A stretch of 64,000 nt of DNA from Agrypnia vestita. Taxonomy: Eukaryota; Arthropoda; Insecta; Trichoptera; Phryganeidae. Shown piece by piece: positions 10,196 through 20,267 of this stretch. Where the stretch lies: the NCBI GenBank assembly GCA_016648135.1, contig JADDOH010011119.1, positions 62,001 through 126,000 on the forward strand. The letters are read 5' to 3'. The notes beneath the pieces were generated by a model. That model saw only the letters and a program-made list of their open reading frames with translations, did no database searches and was not told the origin of the DNA. A program made the position numbers and the translations under genes. The stretch's first letter is position 1. Each line of letters begins with the position of its first letter.

Positions 10196-10845
10196 AAAAA
10201 TATTTTATAAAAATATTTATTTTACTGGCATAATCCAAATTTTTGTGACGATACAACAGCTTCGCAACAATTGAAAAAAGTACAGCATCACTTAAAAAAA
10301 GACATTTACATGATAGGGCGAGAGATAAGAATATTACCCTTAATATTGGCGGAAGACGTGCAGATCGATGTGCGACCCCTTCCCTTTACACCTCTGCATC
10401 CCTTCCTGCTTCCCTTTATAGCATCTGCTGGCGGATGAGCCTACCTTAATCAGTCTCCTGAGTAAGTCACATCTGCGTTCGCCCCCGGGGCGATGTATCC
10501 CTACCAACAGTCATATTCAAGTGCCCCTCCGTCGATGCGAGAACTTTAAGGGGTGTCAGGGAGGCTTTGTTATACGAATGTACGCCATGGCTATGTTATT
10601 AATTTCCACGCTTAGCTTTGGTCCACTACTCCAACTCACTGTAGCGCTAAATTGGAGCCACCTGCAACTCACGGTTTGTAGGGAAATTAATACCTTGGTG
10701 GTGTTTTGTCCACGATGTGTGATAGATATATCGATATATTATTGGCAACCAGAGCTTCGCCTTTTGACAACAATGCTGTTATTCTTAACGTAGCAATTAA
10801 TTAAAAATAAAATTATATTTTTTATTATTTTCATGGCCCTATCCA
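10196..10845. other. unassigned DNA
   Basis: The stretch is moderately GC-rich between 10370 and 10720. A 90-codon frame at 10521-10793 starts inside it but shows no recognisable domain. I cannot support a gene. Confidence 0.4.
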
Positions 10846-10939
10846 TTCAACGGACGTTGGCTATAACGTTGGCTTCGAGAACTTTGTGTACTGCGGCCCG
10901 GAACAGCTCTACAGTAGACTTAAGAAACGAATCTCTCAG

Positions 10940-11308
10940 AATTTTCTAAGGTTTTTACGGCCATTCAGAATCTTCTGGTTTGTGTCTTCACAGGTATTAC
11001 GGCGTGTTTTTACGATCTTTTTTTAAAAATAGAGATGCGAGCACGTAATACGTGTCACACCAATATTCTTACTATTTTTAAACTGAGCTAAACGCTTGTG
11101 CTATGAAAAAAGGACTAACTTGCTAATCTGGAGTGAGGTTCGAACCCGCGACCTTTCGATCACGAGGCGAGTGTCCTAACCACAAGACCAACAAACTTCT
11201 CTTTTTCAAAAAACATCAGCCCTGATGAAGTACCCCGCAATGGAATCCAAAACGTCGTCCCGAAAGGTCATAAAAACACGGTGCAATACCCCAGAAAACA
11301 AACCAGAA
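10940..11308. mobile_element. PLE-like inverted-repeat element E with SINE inside
   Basis: The left arm (GGTTTTTACGGCCATTCAGA, then CTTCTGGTTTGTGTCTTC) is inverted relative to the right arm (AATACCCCAGAAAACAAACC). The unit matches element F at 47984-48238. An 11-bp direct repeat GAATCTYTCAG (one mismatch) flanks it at 10929-10939 and 11309-11319, matching single-copy sequence in the intact host RTE copy. The right-arm hammerhead core CTGATGA (11222-11228) is present, but GAAAC is mutated to AAAAC. A SINE replaces the left-arm core. Confidence 0.65.
11018..11200 (-). mobile_element. tRNA-derived SINE, family A, third-level insertion
   Basis: The minus strand has the SINE A head with B box GGGTTCGAACCTC, the GATCGAAAGG loop and the body through to the poly(A) complement at 11018-11026. 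It sits inside element E, which in turn sits inside the RTE family D copy. Confidence 0.85.
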
Positions 11309-11597
11309 GAATCTTTCAGGTTTTTCAGCCGTGATGCTCTTCTTCTTCCAGGGCCCCGACTTCCGGCAGTCTTTCCCTGCATTCCTTACTCCTCTGGATG
11401 TCTCATCAGATGTCCGAGATGTTGAAATTTTCGAATTTTTATTGTTTTAAATTTATTTTTCTTTATTCATCCTGACCATAACATCTTCATTCGTAACTCG
11501 GTCCAACCAGGTTATTTTGAGTATTCTTCTATAGATCCACATCTCGAATGCCTCAAGTCATCTTATCAATTCTTCAATAAGCATTCATGCTTCCATA

Positions 11598-12219
11598 AAC
11601 TTTTCAAAATATTTAGAAGGCTGCTGACCCTTACTGAAATATTATGTTACGTAAGTGATAATTCCATCAGAATTTTATATACTTTCGCGTATAATTACCA
11701 CGATTCCAAAAATATGATTTAATACGATATCCAACTTCACTTGCCAATTCTTTGGCGATTAACTCGTAGTTTATATGATTTGACACAGAGCGTGAAGAAA
11801 ATATAACCGTTGGCGCCATCTAACATCAACTTTCGGAGATATGGCTGCCGCCTACCGGTCACTCATTTATTTTGTCACCAAACTTCATTTCATCTTATTC
11901 CATTAGTCGGTATGCTTCTTAAATACCGGGTAGTTTTTTTTTATAATCTTTGGTGTTGGTTCTTTCATAATAACACTTTTCAGTCCGCCTGCTTTCCTGA
12001 TAGGGGACCATCTCGAATTATTTATGGCTCGAGTGGGTTTCGAGAGTAGTAGAATTTCTCATTGACTAAAATACTAATAATAATTAACTCGAATAATAAA
12101 ATATAATTAATTTCAAGTTGAGAAAATAATGTTTCTCTTTTTTTAACAATTTTAATACCAAACCCATCAATAATATGATAAAAAAAAACAGTTTCCGCAC
12201 AAAAGTTTTTATTTTAAAC
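11598..12219. other. unassigned DNA
   Basis: No gene is recognised. A 79-codon frame at 11810-12049 has no motif. The motif GGCGCCATCTA at about 11813 recurs elsewhere in the window. Confidence 0.4.
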
Positions 12220-12560
12220 ATTACTACATTATTATTATTATAAGTTACTTATAGCACACTCATTACTATTATTTTTCATTTTGCTGTAATTTTGTTTGTC
12301 TCTTGAATTTCAGACTTGATTTGCTTACTATCATTTTGTTTGCTTTTAGTTTAATTGCTTTTTGAGTTTAATATTTGATTTGTTTATTACTTTTTTGTAA
12401 TCTTTGTACATTATATTATTTGCTTAATGTTTTGTTAATCATATCCCTTTTCATATATCAGTATATATCACTTTTTACATTATTTAAGTAAAAAAATTTA
12501 ATGGTACTTACGTTGTACTGTATATGTATTAAAAAAAACATAGTTTTTCATTTATTACAC
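12220..12560 (+). mobile_element. possible 3' UTR remnant of a CR1/Jockey-group element
   Basis: The T-rich repetitive phrasing (CATTTTGCTGTAATTTTG, TCTTGAATTTCAGA, TTTGATTTGTTTA) closely resembles the 3' UTR of the CR1-like copy at 45100-45400. No coding part is attached, so this is only a resemblance. Confidence 0.35.
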
Positions 12561-12825
12561 TTATATATTTAACACAACCTTCACAAGACATTTCACATAT
12601 CTGATTTTTTCATCAATGATTGTATTCGAGTAGAGATCACAGAAAATTACTTAATTCGGTACCGATCTACTGTATTGAATAGTTCACCCCTTCTTTTAAT
12701 ATTACCAGTAATATTTATTATTGTTCAAAAGTAGATCCTCACCTTATTGTAATGAATAAATTAAGTTATATAATTAATAAGATTAATAAAAATTAACTTT
12801 GTTTTCATCACTTGTGTATTGAAAA

Positions 12826-12870
12826 ATATTAACATGTTTCAGAACCCATGGCTTCTTCGTCAGGATACAA
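12826..12870 (-). ncRNA. candidate hammerhead ribozyme B
   Basis: On the minus strand the core CTGACGA (complement of 12857-12863) is followed by a stem-loop AGAA/TTCT, then GAAAC (12836-12840 complement) and ATGTT. This gives the same two-pair stem III with a two-base loop as ribozyme A. Downstream comes the PLE-type terminus AAGTGATGAAAACAAAGTT. The site is single, not an inverted pair. Stem I is weak, so activity is uncertain. Confidence 0.55.
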
Positions 12871-12899
12871 TTGTTTAACAAATTTTAATTTTTTTGAAG

Positions 12900-13663
12900 A
12901 ATAAATTAATTAAGTTGTTATTAACGCGTGTTGATGAGAGAGATTTCATCTCCTGAAATTATAGACGCATTTATGCAGACAGTATGTACTATCAAAAAAA
13001 TCCCTGAGAACTGACATGAGTAAAGCTGTCCCTACCTCATTTATATATAAATGTACAGCTATCTTCTTCCATATTCGTACTACCTATAATTATTTTTCAG
13101 ACAAAATCGTATTATAGAATTGTGCCAAAATAGAAAAACTTACTTTAGTTCTTAAAATTAAATAGCTGTTCCTTTCAAGTTTTTTGATGTAAAATGCTCA
13201 GATTGAGAATGCCCTTATAAAGCCGAATTCATGTCATAAAAATTAAACACGTAAAATTAAAAAAAAACAATTGTCATTAAGGATTTCTACAAACTTACTT
13301 CAGAAACAGTAAATAAAAATTCCAGATTTGATTCTCAGCAGCAGTCCAGTATTTCACGGAATATATATTTGTCCTGTATATTTCTGCATATTCAGTGACA
13401 TAGTCGTATTTACATTGCTTTAATGCACATGTCCCCATTGACTGCGGTACGGAAGTATTCTAACTATTTCCTTAGCGTTGCAGGACACGTACCTTTAAAA
13501 TAATTTCCACTGTATTTAGTACTTGTATTCAAGCCTTGCCTTGGCTTTTTGCTGCGTCACGTGACTGCCGCACAGCCATCGCCGAAACGTGATCGTCGCG
13601 AACCAAATTCATATTTAAAATTATTTCACAAAAATTTGCCATTTTTTTTTTATTAAAATAACT
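12900..13663. other. unassigned AT-rich DNA
   Basis: No gene or repeat relation is recognised. Confidence 0.45.
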
Positions 13664-13672
13664 AAAACATTA

Positions 13673-14295
13673 ATGTATATTATAGATATCTCACAGAGAC
13701 GAAACTGTATTTCTTATGGGAAAGTAGGTATAGAAGGCATTTGGGTGTACATAGAACTTATGACCTGTCTTATGGTTGGCTTAAGTGCTCACTTTACACA
13801 ATGTAACATTCGTCATTTCCACCCATGATAGAATATACCATGCTTATTCATTTTTTGGAAGTTGTATATATGTTCAAATTGCGTGGAAAGCATTTACATA
13901 TGAGTTGTAACCGCCTTTCCATGCGGCCTGTACAAAGCCTTTTTCATTCCCCTAAATCCCTACAGATGTCACTAATGAGAAAATCTACAATTAATTTTAC
14001 GGAATTTGAGAGCAATATACTTTATTGTGTAATGAAATTCATCCGAATTACTTGCATTACACTAGGATACGCCAGGAAATATTATTTCCAATTTTTGTTA
14101 AATTCCTTTTTTACCAGTATTTACATTTTTTACATTAGTATTATTATTTATTTATTTACATTAGTATTTTTATTTATAATACAGTTTCGTCTCTGTGAGA
14201 TATCTATAATATACATTAATTGATTAATAATGTCTCTGTGACATAAATCCAGCACTGTTCTGAAAGATTTGAACAAACTCAAAATATTCTGAACC
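13673..14295. mobile_element. family M1 element, copy 2 (longest)
   Basis: The left part has TGTATATTATAGATATCT and GAGACGAAACTGTATTT. The same block is inverted at 14179-14220, followed by the constant tail ending AACTCAAAATATTC. A 9-bp direct repeat AAAACATTA flanks it at 13664-13672 and 14296-14304. The interior shares GTGTACATAGAACTTATGAC with copy 3. A 132-codon frame inside (13825-14223) has no motif and reads through the inverted repeat, so I do not call it a gene. Confidence 0.7.
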
Positions 14296-14348
14296 AAAAC
14301 ATTATTTGGTATCCAGACAAGTAAGAGATGGACAGGGAGAATGAAGCG

Positions 14349-15048
14349 TCAAACTAACTAACTTTCTAACTTACCATCACGCCGTAGGCAGAGAGGATAG
14401 AGCGCCATACTCTTGTGTCCTGACATACAACTTTCGCTTCGTCTACATTCATAAATCTTCGCATGCAAGCTCGACGGTTGTTGAGGCTTCTAACAGGACC
14501 ACCTTCCAGTATCTGGTTAATCTGGTCATGCCACGTCTTCCGTGGTCGCCCTCTCTTTCTGGCGCCGTCAACACTTGCATTATATATCTTTCTAACCATT
14601 CTTTCCTCATTCATTCGCTCAACATGCCTAAACCACCTGAGCGACCCTATTTTTATTCTATGTATTATGCTACGATCAGCTTTACAATCATTCCTAATAT
14701 CTTCATTCTTTATTCTATCATACATGGATTTGCCACACATACGTCTAAGGGATCTCATCTCCACTGAATTCGATCTACTTTCGTTCCTCTTCTGCCAGAT
14801 CCAGGCTTCACTTCCATACATTAGTGTCGGTACCAGAACTACATTATGTAACGCTAGTTTTGCCTCGGTAGACATATTTCTATTAGAAATTATTGCATTC
14901 AAAGCACCGTTCGCCCTATTCCCGGCAGTCACTCTCCTCTATATCTTCCTCAACATTCCCTCTTCCATCGAAAATACTTCCCAAGTACAGAAACTCATCT
15001 ACTAGTTCCAAACATTCATTGCCTACTAGTATTTCACATACTAGGTTT
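14349..15048 (-). mobile_element. RTE-like retrotransposon family B, 5'-truncated copy
   Basis: The minus strand encodes the region after the reverse transcriptase core: ECLELVDEFLYLGSIF, AGNRANGALNAIISN, TLMYGSEAWIWQKRNE, RWFRHVERMNEERMV and RGRPRKTWHDQ. The longest uninterrupted frame is 14366-14932 (188 residues), then a frameshift leads into the upstream part. The 3' end is a GTTA-rich tail (complement of CTAACTAAC near 14353-14360). It is related to copies at 46741, 54045 and 56400. Confidence 0.8.
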
Positions 15049-15184
15049 TGGAAAAGGTAAAATTGCTTTAGTCTACTTTTGATGATGTCATATTATATTA
15101 ATTCTTGGCCTTCTTAACCTATTTTAAGAATTTAAATAATAAAAAATTTCAAATTTTCAAAGGAAACGAACACTTGGTGGTGAG

Positions 15185-15290
15185 GCATTATAATTAAATA
15201 AATAAAAACAACTTTGTTATACACCACTTATATTTATTAAAAATCCAAACAGGTTTCGGTACTACCGTAGCTTCTTAACTGTCTAAACAT
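15185..15290 (-). mobile_element. PLE-like terminus C with degenerate hammerhead
   Basis: The minus strand has a stem-loop with GGTA/TACC, then GAAAC, CTGTTT and the conserved terminus AAGTGGTGTATAACAAAGTTG. The CTGAAGA core is altered to GTTAAGA at 15272-15279, so self-cleavage is unlikely. Confidence 0.45.
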
Positions 15291-15574
15291 ACAAAAATTA
15301 TGCGCTTATATACTAGTGTGAAAGGTGAAAAGAAGGAGTGCCAATAGTGGGGGTAGGGGGTGGGATTATACAGGGAATATTATTATTAAGAGGGAACGTA
15401 TTTAAGAGTGGACTATAAGACAAATTTATTTGATTATTAATTATTTTATGATTTAAGTTAATGGCTTTTCTTATCTCCAATGCCTCTAAATTATTAAATA
15501 TTTAAAAAAAACTATCTTCCTAAAAGACAAAATAATATGTTTATATTTTCAGAGATAAAATAAATATCAATCAA

Positions 15575-15665
15575 TAAAAATAAACTTAGTTTTCACCACT
15601 TTTGTACTGAAAAAATATCAACATGCTTCAGAGCCCATGGCCCCTTCGTCAAGATACACTTTTAT
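15575..15665 (-). mobile_element. PLE-like terminus D with degenerate hammerhead
   Basis: It is a close relative of site B: CATGGGCTCTGAAGCATGTT and AAGTGGTGAAAACTAAG on the minus strand. The cores are changed (TTGACGA for CTGACGA, GAAGC for GAAAC), so it is probably inactive. Confidence 0.5.
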
Positions 15666-15669
15666 ACAC

Positions 15670-16250
15670 CTTCGAGAACGGTGGTGAAACACAGTGTTAC
15701 ATGATTAAAAATCGACATAGTTTTTTATATGTGGTAAACAAAAATATTTTTAATACAGATAAGACTTTTTAAAGGTCCCTTTATATAATTATGTAAGGTA
15801 AACATACATATTTGCATTATTTTAGTAAATTATCATAAAATCACGGCATACCGTAAGCATACAGTAAGTTTTTGTCAGAAATGTCAGGCGTGTTTTTGTC
15901 AGCTCTGTGAAAGTTACTTTGAATACTAAAAATAGTGCTTTATTATAGTCTAAATCTATATTTCTTAAAAATTCTGTTCACGATTTACAAGTGATAGCGT
16001 TATCATATCCTCAGGGAGCGCAAAAGATCAGTAAGTGAGAATAAAAAAATCTCAGTGACAGATAATATACCAAAAACCTACAACTGAAAACTCAGTCATA
16101 GACACAATATCGCTCAAAATATTGGAAATAAGGATCATTTTCGCAAGAATATTGATCAATCTACTGTCATTGATCAAGGCTGACACTTATCGGACCGTAC
16201 GAGAACTGCGCACGCGTAGTACTTAACACACTCGGACTGGCTGCGGCGTT
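15670..16250. other. unassigned DNA, possibly including the 5' end of the next retrotransposon
   Basis: There are no open frames. The GC-rich part at 16190-16255 immediately precedes the CR1-like element and may be its promoter or 5' UTR. Confidence 0.35.
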
Positions 16251-16323
16251 CGACTCGGCCAATACATATTTTTATTCGGCCAATACATATTGTTTATTTC
16301 CTTTTCTGATAGAATAAACGATC

Positions 16324-17010
16324 ATGAACGCCCAACAATATATCCTGAATAATAAAGATGCTATAAGCAAACTAATCGCTACTATTATGGACCCAGCAAA
16401 TAAATTTAATAAGGACCAGATCGGCAAATTAATTCCTTTGACGACAGAAATAATGGCCACGAATAGCCAGATAACAGCAAGCTTGGCTACATTAGAAGGT
16501 CAAGTTTCTTGTCTTAAGGAATCATTAAATAGCACCCCTAGTATCCCATCCAACACACTTTCTTCTGTACAAGATACCATTAAAGAACTAGAAGAAAGAA
16601 AAAATCGGTCAAAAAATTTGATTATTTTCAATCTTCCGGAGAGCCAATCGAACCAAACATTTATCGGTATGCAAGATGACATGAATAGATTTGCAGGAGT
16701 CTTGAAAAAAATAGATATTAATGAAGATTATAAAATCAATAAAATGTACAGACTTGGTAAGAAATCCAATGACAATATCAGACCTGTGAAAGTCGAATTT
16801 CAAGATTCTTCCCAAGCGAAATCTATCATCTTGAAATCTTTAAATCGATTGGATGGAATCAAATTGAAGAGAGATCTCACACCCATGCAAAGAAGTGATC
16901 TTCATAACTTATGGAAGGAATTAGATCTACGTAGGAAAAATGGTGAGGAAAATATCGCCATAAAGTATATTAACTCGGTTCCAAAAATTGTGCAAAATCA
17001 AAAAAACTAG
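16324..17010 (+). CDS. ORF1 protein of CR1/Jockey-group retrotransposon
   Basis: This 228-residue protein is probably the RNA-binding chaperone that coats the element's transcript. Residues 1-95 look helical and coiled-coil-like (heptad-rich around 45-95). At about 92-170 there is RSKNLIIFNLPES, then YRLGKK and RPVKVEFQ, the pattern of an RRM-like domain as in L1-type ORF1p. The last 55 residues (LKRDLTPMQRSDLHNLWKEL) form a basic C-terminal domain. It starts at the first ATG after the 5' region and stops at 17008-17010. No zinc knuckle is seen. The frame is uninterrupted, which argues for a fairly young copy. Confidence 0.8.
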   Translation: MNAQQYILNNKDAISKLIATIMDPANKFNKDQIGKLIPLTTEIMATNSQITASLATLEGQVSCLKESLNSTPSIPSNTLSSVQDTIKELEERKNRSKNLIIFNLPESQSNQTFIGMQDDMNRFAGVLKKIDINEDYKINKMYRLGKKSNDNIRPVKVEFQDSSQAKSIILKSLNRLDGIKLKRDLTPMQRSDLHNLWKELDLRRKNGEENIAIKYINSVPKIVQNQKN

Positions 17011-17030
17011 AAAACTTTCGTAAGTGTAAT

Positions 17031-19436
17031 GTGTACTATCAAAATGTGCGAGGTATGAATACAAAATTGGAATATTTATCAACCATGATGCAAAGTGTTA
17101 ATTATGATGCAATAATTCTGACGGAAACTTGGCTAAACAACAATATAAAAAACGGCGAACTGGGTTTAAAAAACTTTGTTATTTATAGGTGCGATCGTTC
17201 CTCTGTACCTAATAATTCTACTGCTTTTACGAAAACTAGAGGTGGTGGGGTTTTAATAGCCGTACTGAATAAATATAGATCGTGCATAATCAAAAATTCC
17301 GTTAACAATGTAGAACAAATATTCGTGAAAATATCATTGCCTACAAAGTGTCTGATTTTGTGCGCAGTATACATTCCCCCTTGTTCTGATAATACTGTAT
17401 ATGAAAACCACTGTATTGCATTAGAAAGTGTTAGATTTAAGTTTCCAGAAGCCAAAATAATGGTGGCTGGTGATTATAATCTCCCTAAACTGCAATGGGT
17501 GTGTGAAAATGATACTATGTTTGTCGTCAACTCCCCAGAAAACAATAATGAAATCGAAGTGCTAAATATGTCATCTTTTCTCGAATTCAAACAATACAAT
17601 GGTATACGTAACAAAAATAATAGAATACTCGATTTAGTGTTTAGTAACATGGAATATCTAAAAGTTGAATTATCTTTAGACGAGTTATTACCAATTGACC
17701 TTCATCATCCACCATTAGACATATCCTTCTCATTAAAATCAGACATCAACAAAACTAGTGATATATATAAACGAAATTTCAAGAATTGTAATTATGATAA
17801 AGTAAAACAAATTTTAAATAATGTGGAGTGGAATCTGATATCTATAGGCGGTGATGTAAACAACCAGATAGAAAACTTTTATTCTTTAGTCTATGAAATT
17901 TTTAATGATTGTATACCGTTTAAAAAAATCAGAATATCAACTCACCCTAAATGGTTTTCAAAGGAATTAGTTACGTTGATTACAATAAAAAAACTACAAC
18001 ACAAAACCTATAAAGAAACTAGGTCAGTGCATGATTATATGCTTTTTAGGAAGACTCGAAAAGATTGTTGTATTCTATCCAAGCAGTTACGTAATCATTA
18101 TCTTACAAAAATTGAGGATCAAACTCCAGAAAACTCCAAATCTTTATACAAATACGTTAAATCTCTTAAAAGCGATTACTATGATTTGCCTAAGACTATT
18201 TACTTAAATAATAAGTGGGTCGACACTCCCAAAAGAATTATTGATCTCTTTGCTGATTTTTTTAAGTCGGTATATGATAATTCTGCACAGGGATCATATT
18301 CGTCTGTTCAACCACAATTATTCGATGCTATAAACCTTCCTAATGTAGTTCTTAGCCAATCAGAAGTAGAAAAAGGGTTGGTATCGTTGGATGAAAACAA
18401 AACACAGGGACCTGATAAGGTACCAACCATCTTCCTAAAAAATTGTTATAAAGAATTATCATTTATTTTGTGTAAAATCTTTAACTTGTCTTTACAAAAT
18501 GGAACTTTTCCAGAGATTTGGAAAACGAGTTATATTATTCCAGTCTTTAAAAAGGGCAACCACTCGGATATTAAGAATTATCGACCTATTTGTATCCAAT
18601 CTGCAATACCAAAACTATTTGAACTTTTATTGCTAAATAAAATAAAAGAATACTTATTCAGCATTATATCCCCTCTACAGCATGGATTTATGCCAAACAG
18701 ATCTACTCTAACAAACCTTCTTGCTTTACAAGCCGATGTCTTTGATGCCTTCAAAGATTCTCACCAGCTAGATTGCTGTTATACAGATTTCTCCAAGGCG
18801 TTCGATCGAGTCTCTCATAGAGTTCTACTTGATAAATTAAATGCCTTGGGAGTTTCGGGTAACATTAAAGCTTGGCTCGAGAGTTATTTACATAACAGAC
18901 AAATGATTGTTAGAATAGCTGAGTTAGAGTCTGACTACTTTTGTGCAGTAAGCGGGGTACCACAAGGCTCCCACCTGGGTCCTATTTTGTTCATTATATT
19001 CATTAATGATGTAATCCCCATGCTTTTGTTATCCGGTGTGAGGTGTTTGCTATTTGCAGATGATATGAAACTCTATAGAGTAATAAATACGGAACACGAC
19101 TGCAAACTTCTGCAGAATGCACTGGATATTTTACAGAAATGGTGTGAAGAAAATAAACTTTCTTTAAACATCTCCAAATGTCAAATGCTGAGATTCTGCC
19201 GTACCCGGACAATAGTAAACTATGACTACAAAATTAATGGTATAACTTTGAGTGTCGTTGATGAAATTAGAGATCTGGGCGTAATTGTAGACAATAAGTT
19301 TTCTCTTGTGTCACATATCAATTGCACAGTTGATAGAGGCTTAAGAACCCTAGGTTTCGTACTCAGATTAAGTAAAGATTTCAAAAAATTGGAACTTTTA
19401 AACTATTATTTAAGAGTCTGGTTAGACCAGTATTAG
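17031..19436 (+). CDS. ORF2: endonuclease and reverse transcriptase of CR1/Jockey-group retrotransposon
   Basis: The protein has an apurinic-type endonuclease domain (YYQNVRGMNTK near residue 2, TETW near 31, GGGVLIAV, AGDYNLP near 147, and DLHHPPL near 225). The reverse transcriptase follows: QGPDKVP, IIPVFKKGNHSDIKNYRPI, DFSKAFDRVSH, GVPQGSHLGPILF and LLFADD. This makes nicked-DNA-primed cDNA. The frame overlaps ORF1 (open from 16974) but has no ATG before 17055, which lies after the first catalytic motif; 17031 is a GTG. Translation may therefore depend on ORF1. The frame ends prematurely at 19434-19436. Confidence 0.85.
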   Translation: MYYQNVRGMNTKLEYLSTMMQSVNYDAIILTETWLNNNIKNGELGLKNFVIYRCDRSSVPNNSTAFTKTRGGGVLIAVLNKYRSCIIKNSVNNVEQIFVKISLPTKCLILCAVYIPPCSDNTVYENHCIALESVRFKFPEAKIMVAGDYNLPKLQWVCENDTMFVVNSPENNNEIEVLNMSSFLEFKQYNGIRNKNNRILDLVFSNMEYLKVELSLDELLPIDLHHPPLDISFSLKSDINKTSDIYKRNFKNCNYDKVKQILNNVEWNLISIGGDVNNQIENFYSLVYEIFNDCIPFKKIRISTHPKWFSKELVTLITIKKLQHKTYKETRSVHDYMLFRKTRKDCCILSKQLRNHYLTKIEDQTPENSKSLYKYVKSLKSDYYDLPKTIYLNNKWVDTPKRIIDLFADFFKSVYDNSAQGSYSSVQPQLFDAINLPNVVLSQSEVEKGLVSLDENKTQGPDKVPTIFLKNCYKELSFILCKIFNLSLQNGTFPEIWKTSYIIPVFKKGNHSDIKNYRPICIQSAIPKLFELLLLNKIKEYLFSIISPLQHGFMPNRSTLTNLLALQADVFDAFKDSHQLDCCYTDFSKAFDRVSHRVLLDKLNALGVSGNIKAWLESYLHNRQMIVRIAELESDYFCAVSGVPQGSHLGPILFIIFINDVIPMLLLSGVRCLLFADDMKLYRVINTEHDCKLLQNALDILQKWCEENKLSLNISKCQMLRFCRTRTIVNYDYKINGITLSVVDEIRDLGVIVDNKFSLVSHINCTVDRGLRTLGFVLRLSKDFKKLELLNYYLRVWLDQY

Positions 19437-19879
19437 AAACAAATTCAGTTGTATTGAGCCCTCAATATGCTGTTCATGTGTCACATTTAGAGAGAACACA
19501 AAATAAATTTCTCCGTTTTATCAATTATAAACTTAATTTACCATCAACACATATTGATTATAACTTTTTAAGATCATTTTGCTCTCTTGATAAATTGGAA
19601 ATAAGAAGAATTGTAGCTGATCTCGTCTTTTTTCACAAAATAATTAACGGGAACATCGACTGTCCACAACTGTTGGAACGAATCTGTTTGCGAGTTCCAT
19701 CCCGAGTAACCAGAAATTACGCAGGGTTTGCCTTGGAAGCTGCGACAACTAATTACTTTTTTAATTCACCACTTCAAAGGCTTCCCAGACTTGTTAACAG
19801 ATTTGAACAGTTAGACGTTTTTTCCACAAATTTAAATAAATTCAAACATACAATTCGCAATATTCTTAATCAACAATGA
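19437..19879 (+). pseudogene. ORF2 C-terminal part, shifted out of frame
   Basis: The normal continuation (SLVRPVLETNSVVLSPQY, then VSHLERTQNKFLRF, LEIRRIVADLVFFHKI) is in a frame one base earlier than the upstream ORF2. A single-base deletion (or two-base insertion) near 19405-19425 fits. The stop is at 19877-19879. Homologous C-termini occur at 34852-35160 (minus), 44610-45058 and, eroded, at 53286-53590. Confidence 0.8.
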
Positions 19880-20202
19880 ACTTTCCTTTATGTCTAAAAA
19901 TAATCCTCAAATATATGTAATTATCACTCTTTTCTTGTATTCTTATCCTATAAAAAAAAAAATTCTTAATTTATATTTCTGTAATTATCGCTAATCCTAT
20001 AAAAAATATGATGTATTTATAGATTTATGAAATTATGGATTCTGTGTTTAAGTTTAGTTGTAGAGCTCTTTTTATATTTCTGTTATTATGTCATTTTATA
20101 TTTCTTTATATGACTTTTTTTATTTTCTTTTTATATTTCTCATTACCGACATGTATTACCCAATGTTTATGTAAATGCTCTGATGGGCGTATATATACTG
20201 AA

Positions 20203-20226
20203 ATAATAATAATAATAATAATAATT
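20203..20226 (+). repeat. (AAT)n 3' tail of the CR1-like element
   Basis: About eight AAT/ATA units end the retrotransposon. Confidence 0.8.
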
Positions 20227-20267
20227 TAGTGTTTGATCAGTATTTGATATTTAGTATTTATAAAAAA

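Larger units (their letters stand above)
10846..11597 (-). mobile_element. RTE-like family D copy, interrupted by a PLE-like hairpin and a SINE
   Basis: The minus strand of 10846-10928 and 11320-11597 aligns with the family D copy at 35668-36100 (segments for the ANMIANV, QGKIAGSRGPGR and RHPEKY regions). The alignment is interrupted at 10940-11308 by a hammerhead-bearing palindrome that itself contains a SINE. It is degenerate and non-coding. Confidence 0.75.
16256..20226 (+). mobile_element. CR1/Jockey-group non-LTR retrotransposon, nearly complete
   Basis: The order is: a 5' region with a short tandem duplication (CGGCCAATACATATT twice, 16258-16290), ORF1, ORF2 (endonuclease plus reverse transcriptase), a 3' UTR, and a simple (AAT)n tail at 20203-20226. 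Such a tail, rather than poly(A), is common in CR1-like and related clades. The true 5' end and a target-site duplication could not be fixed. One frameshift near 19405-19436 is the only clear coding break. Confidence 0.85.

Noticed and set aside
13825..14223. 132-codon frame inside M1 copy 2
   Set aside because: No homologous frame exists in the other M1 copies, composition is T-rich, and it ends in the inverted repeat.
14463..15005. 180-codon frame antisense to the RTE copy
   Set aside because: It is the shadow of the RTE family B coding strand; similar antisense frames occur at the other RTE copies (37125-38042, 46721-47110, 56532-56888, 62018-62419).
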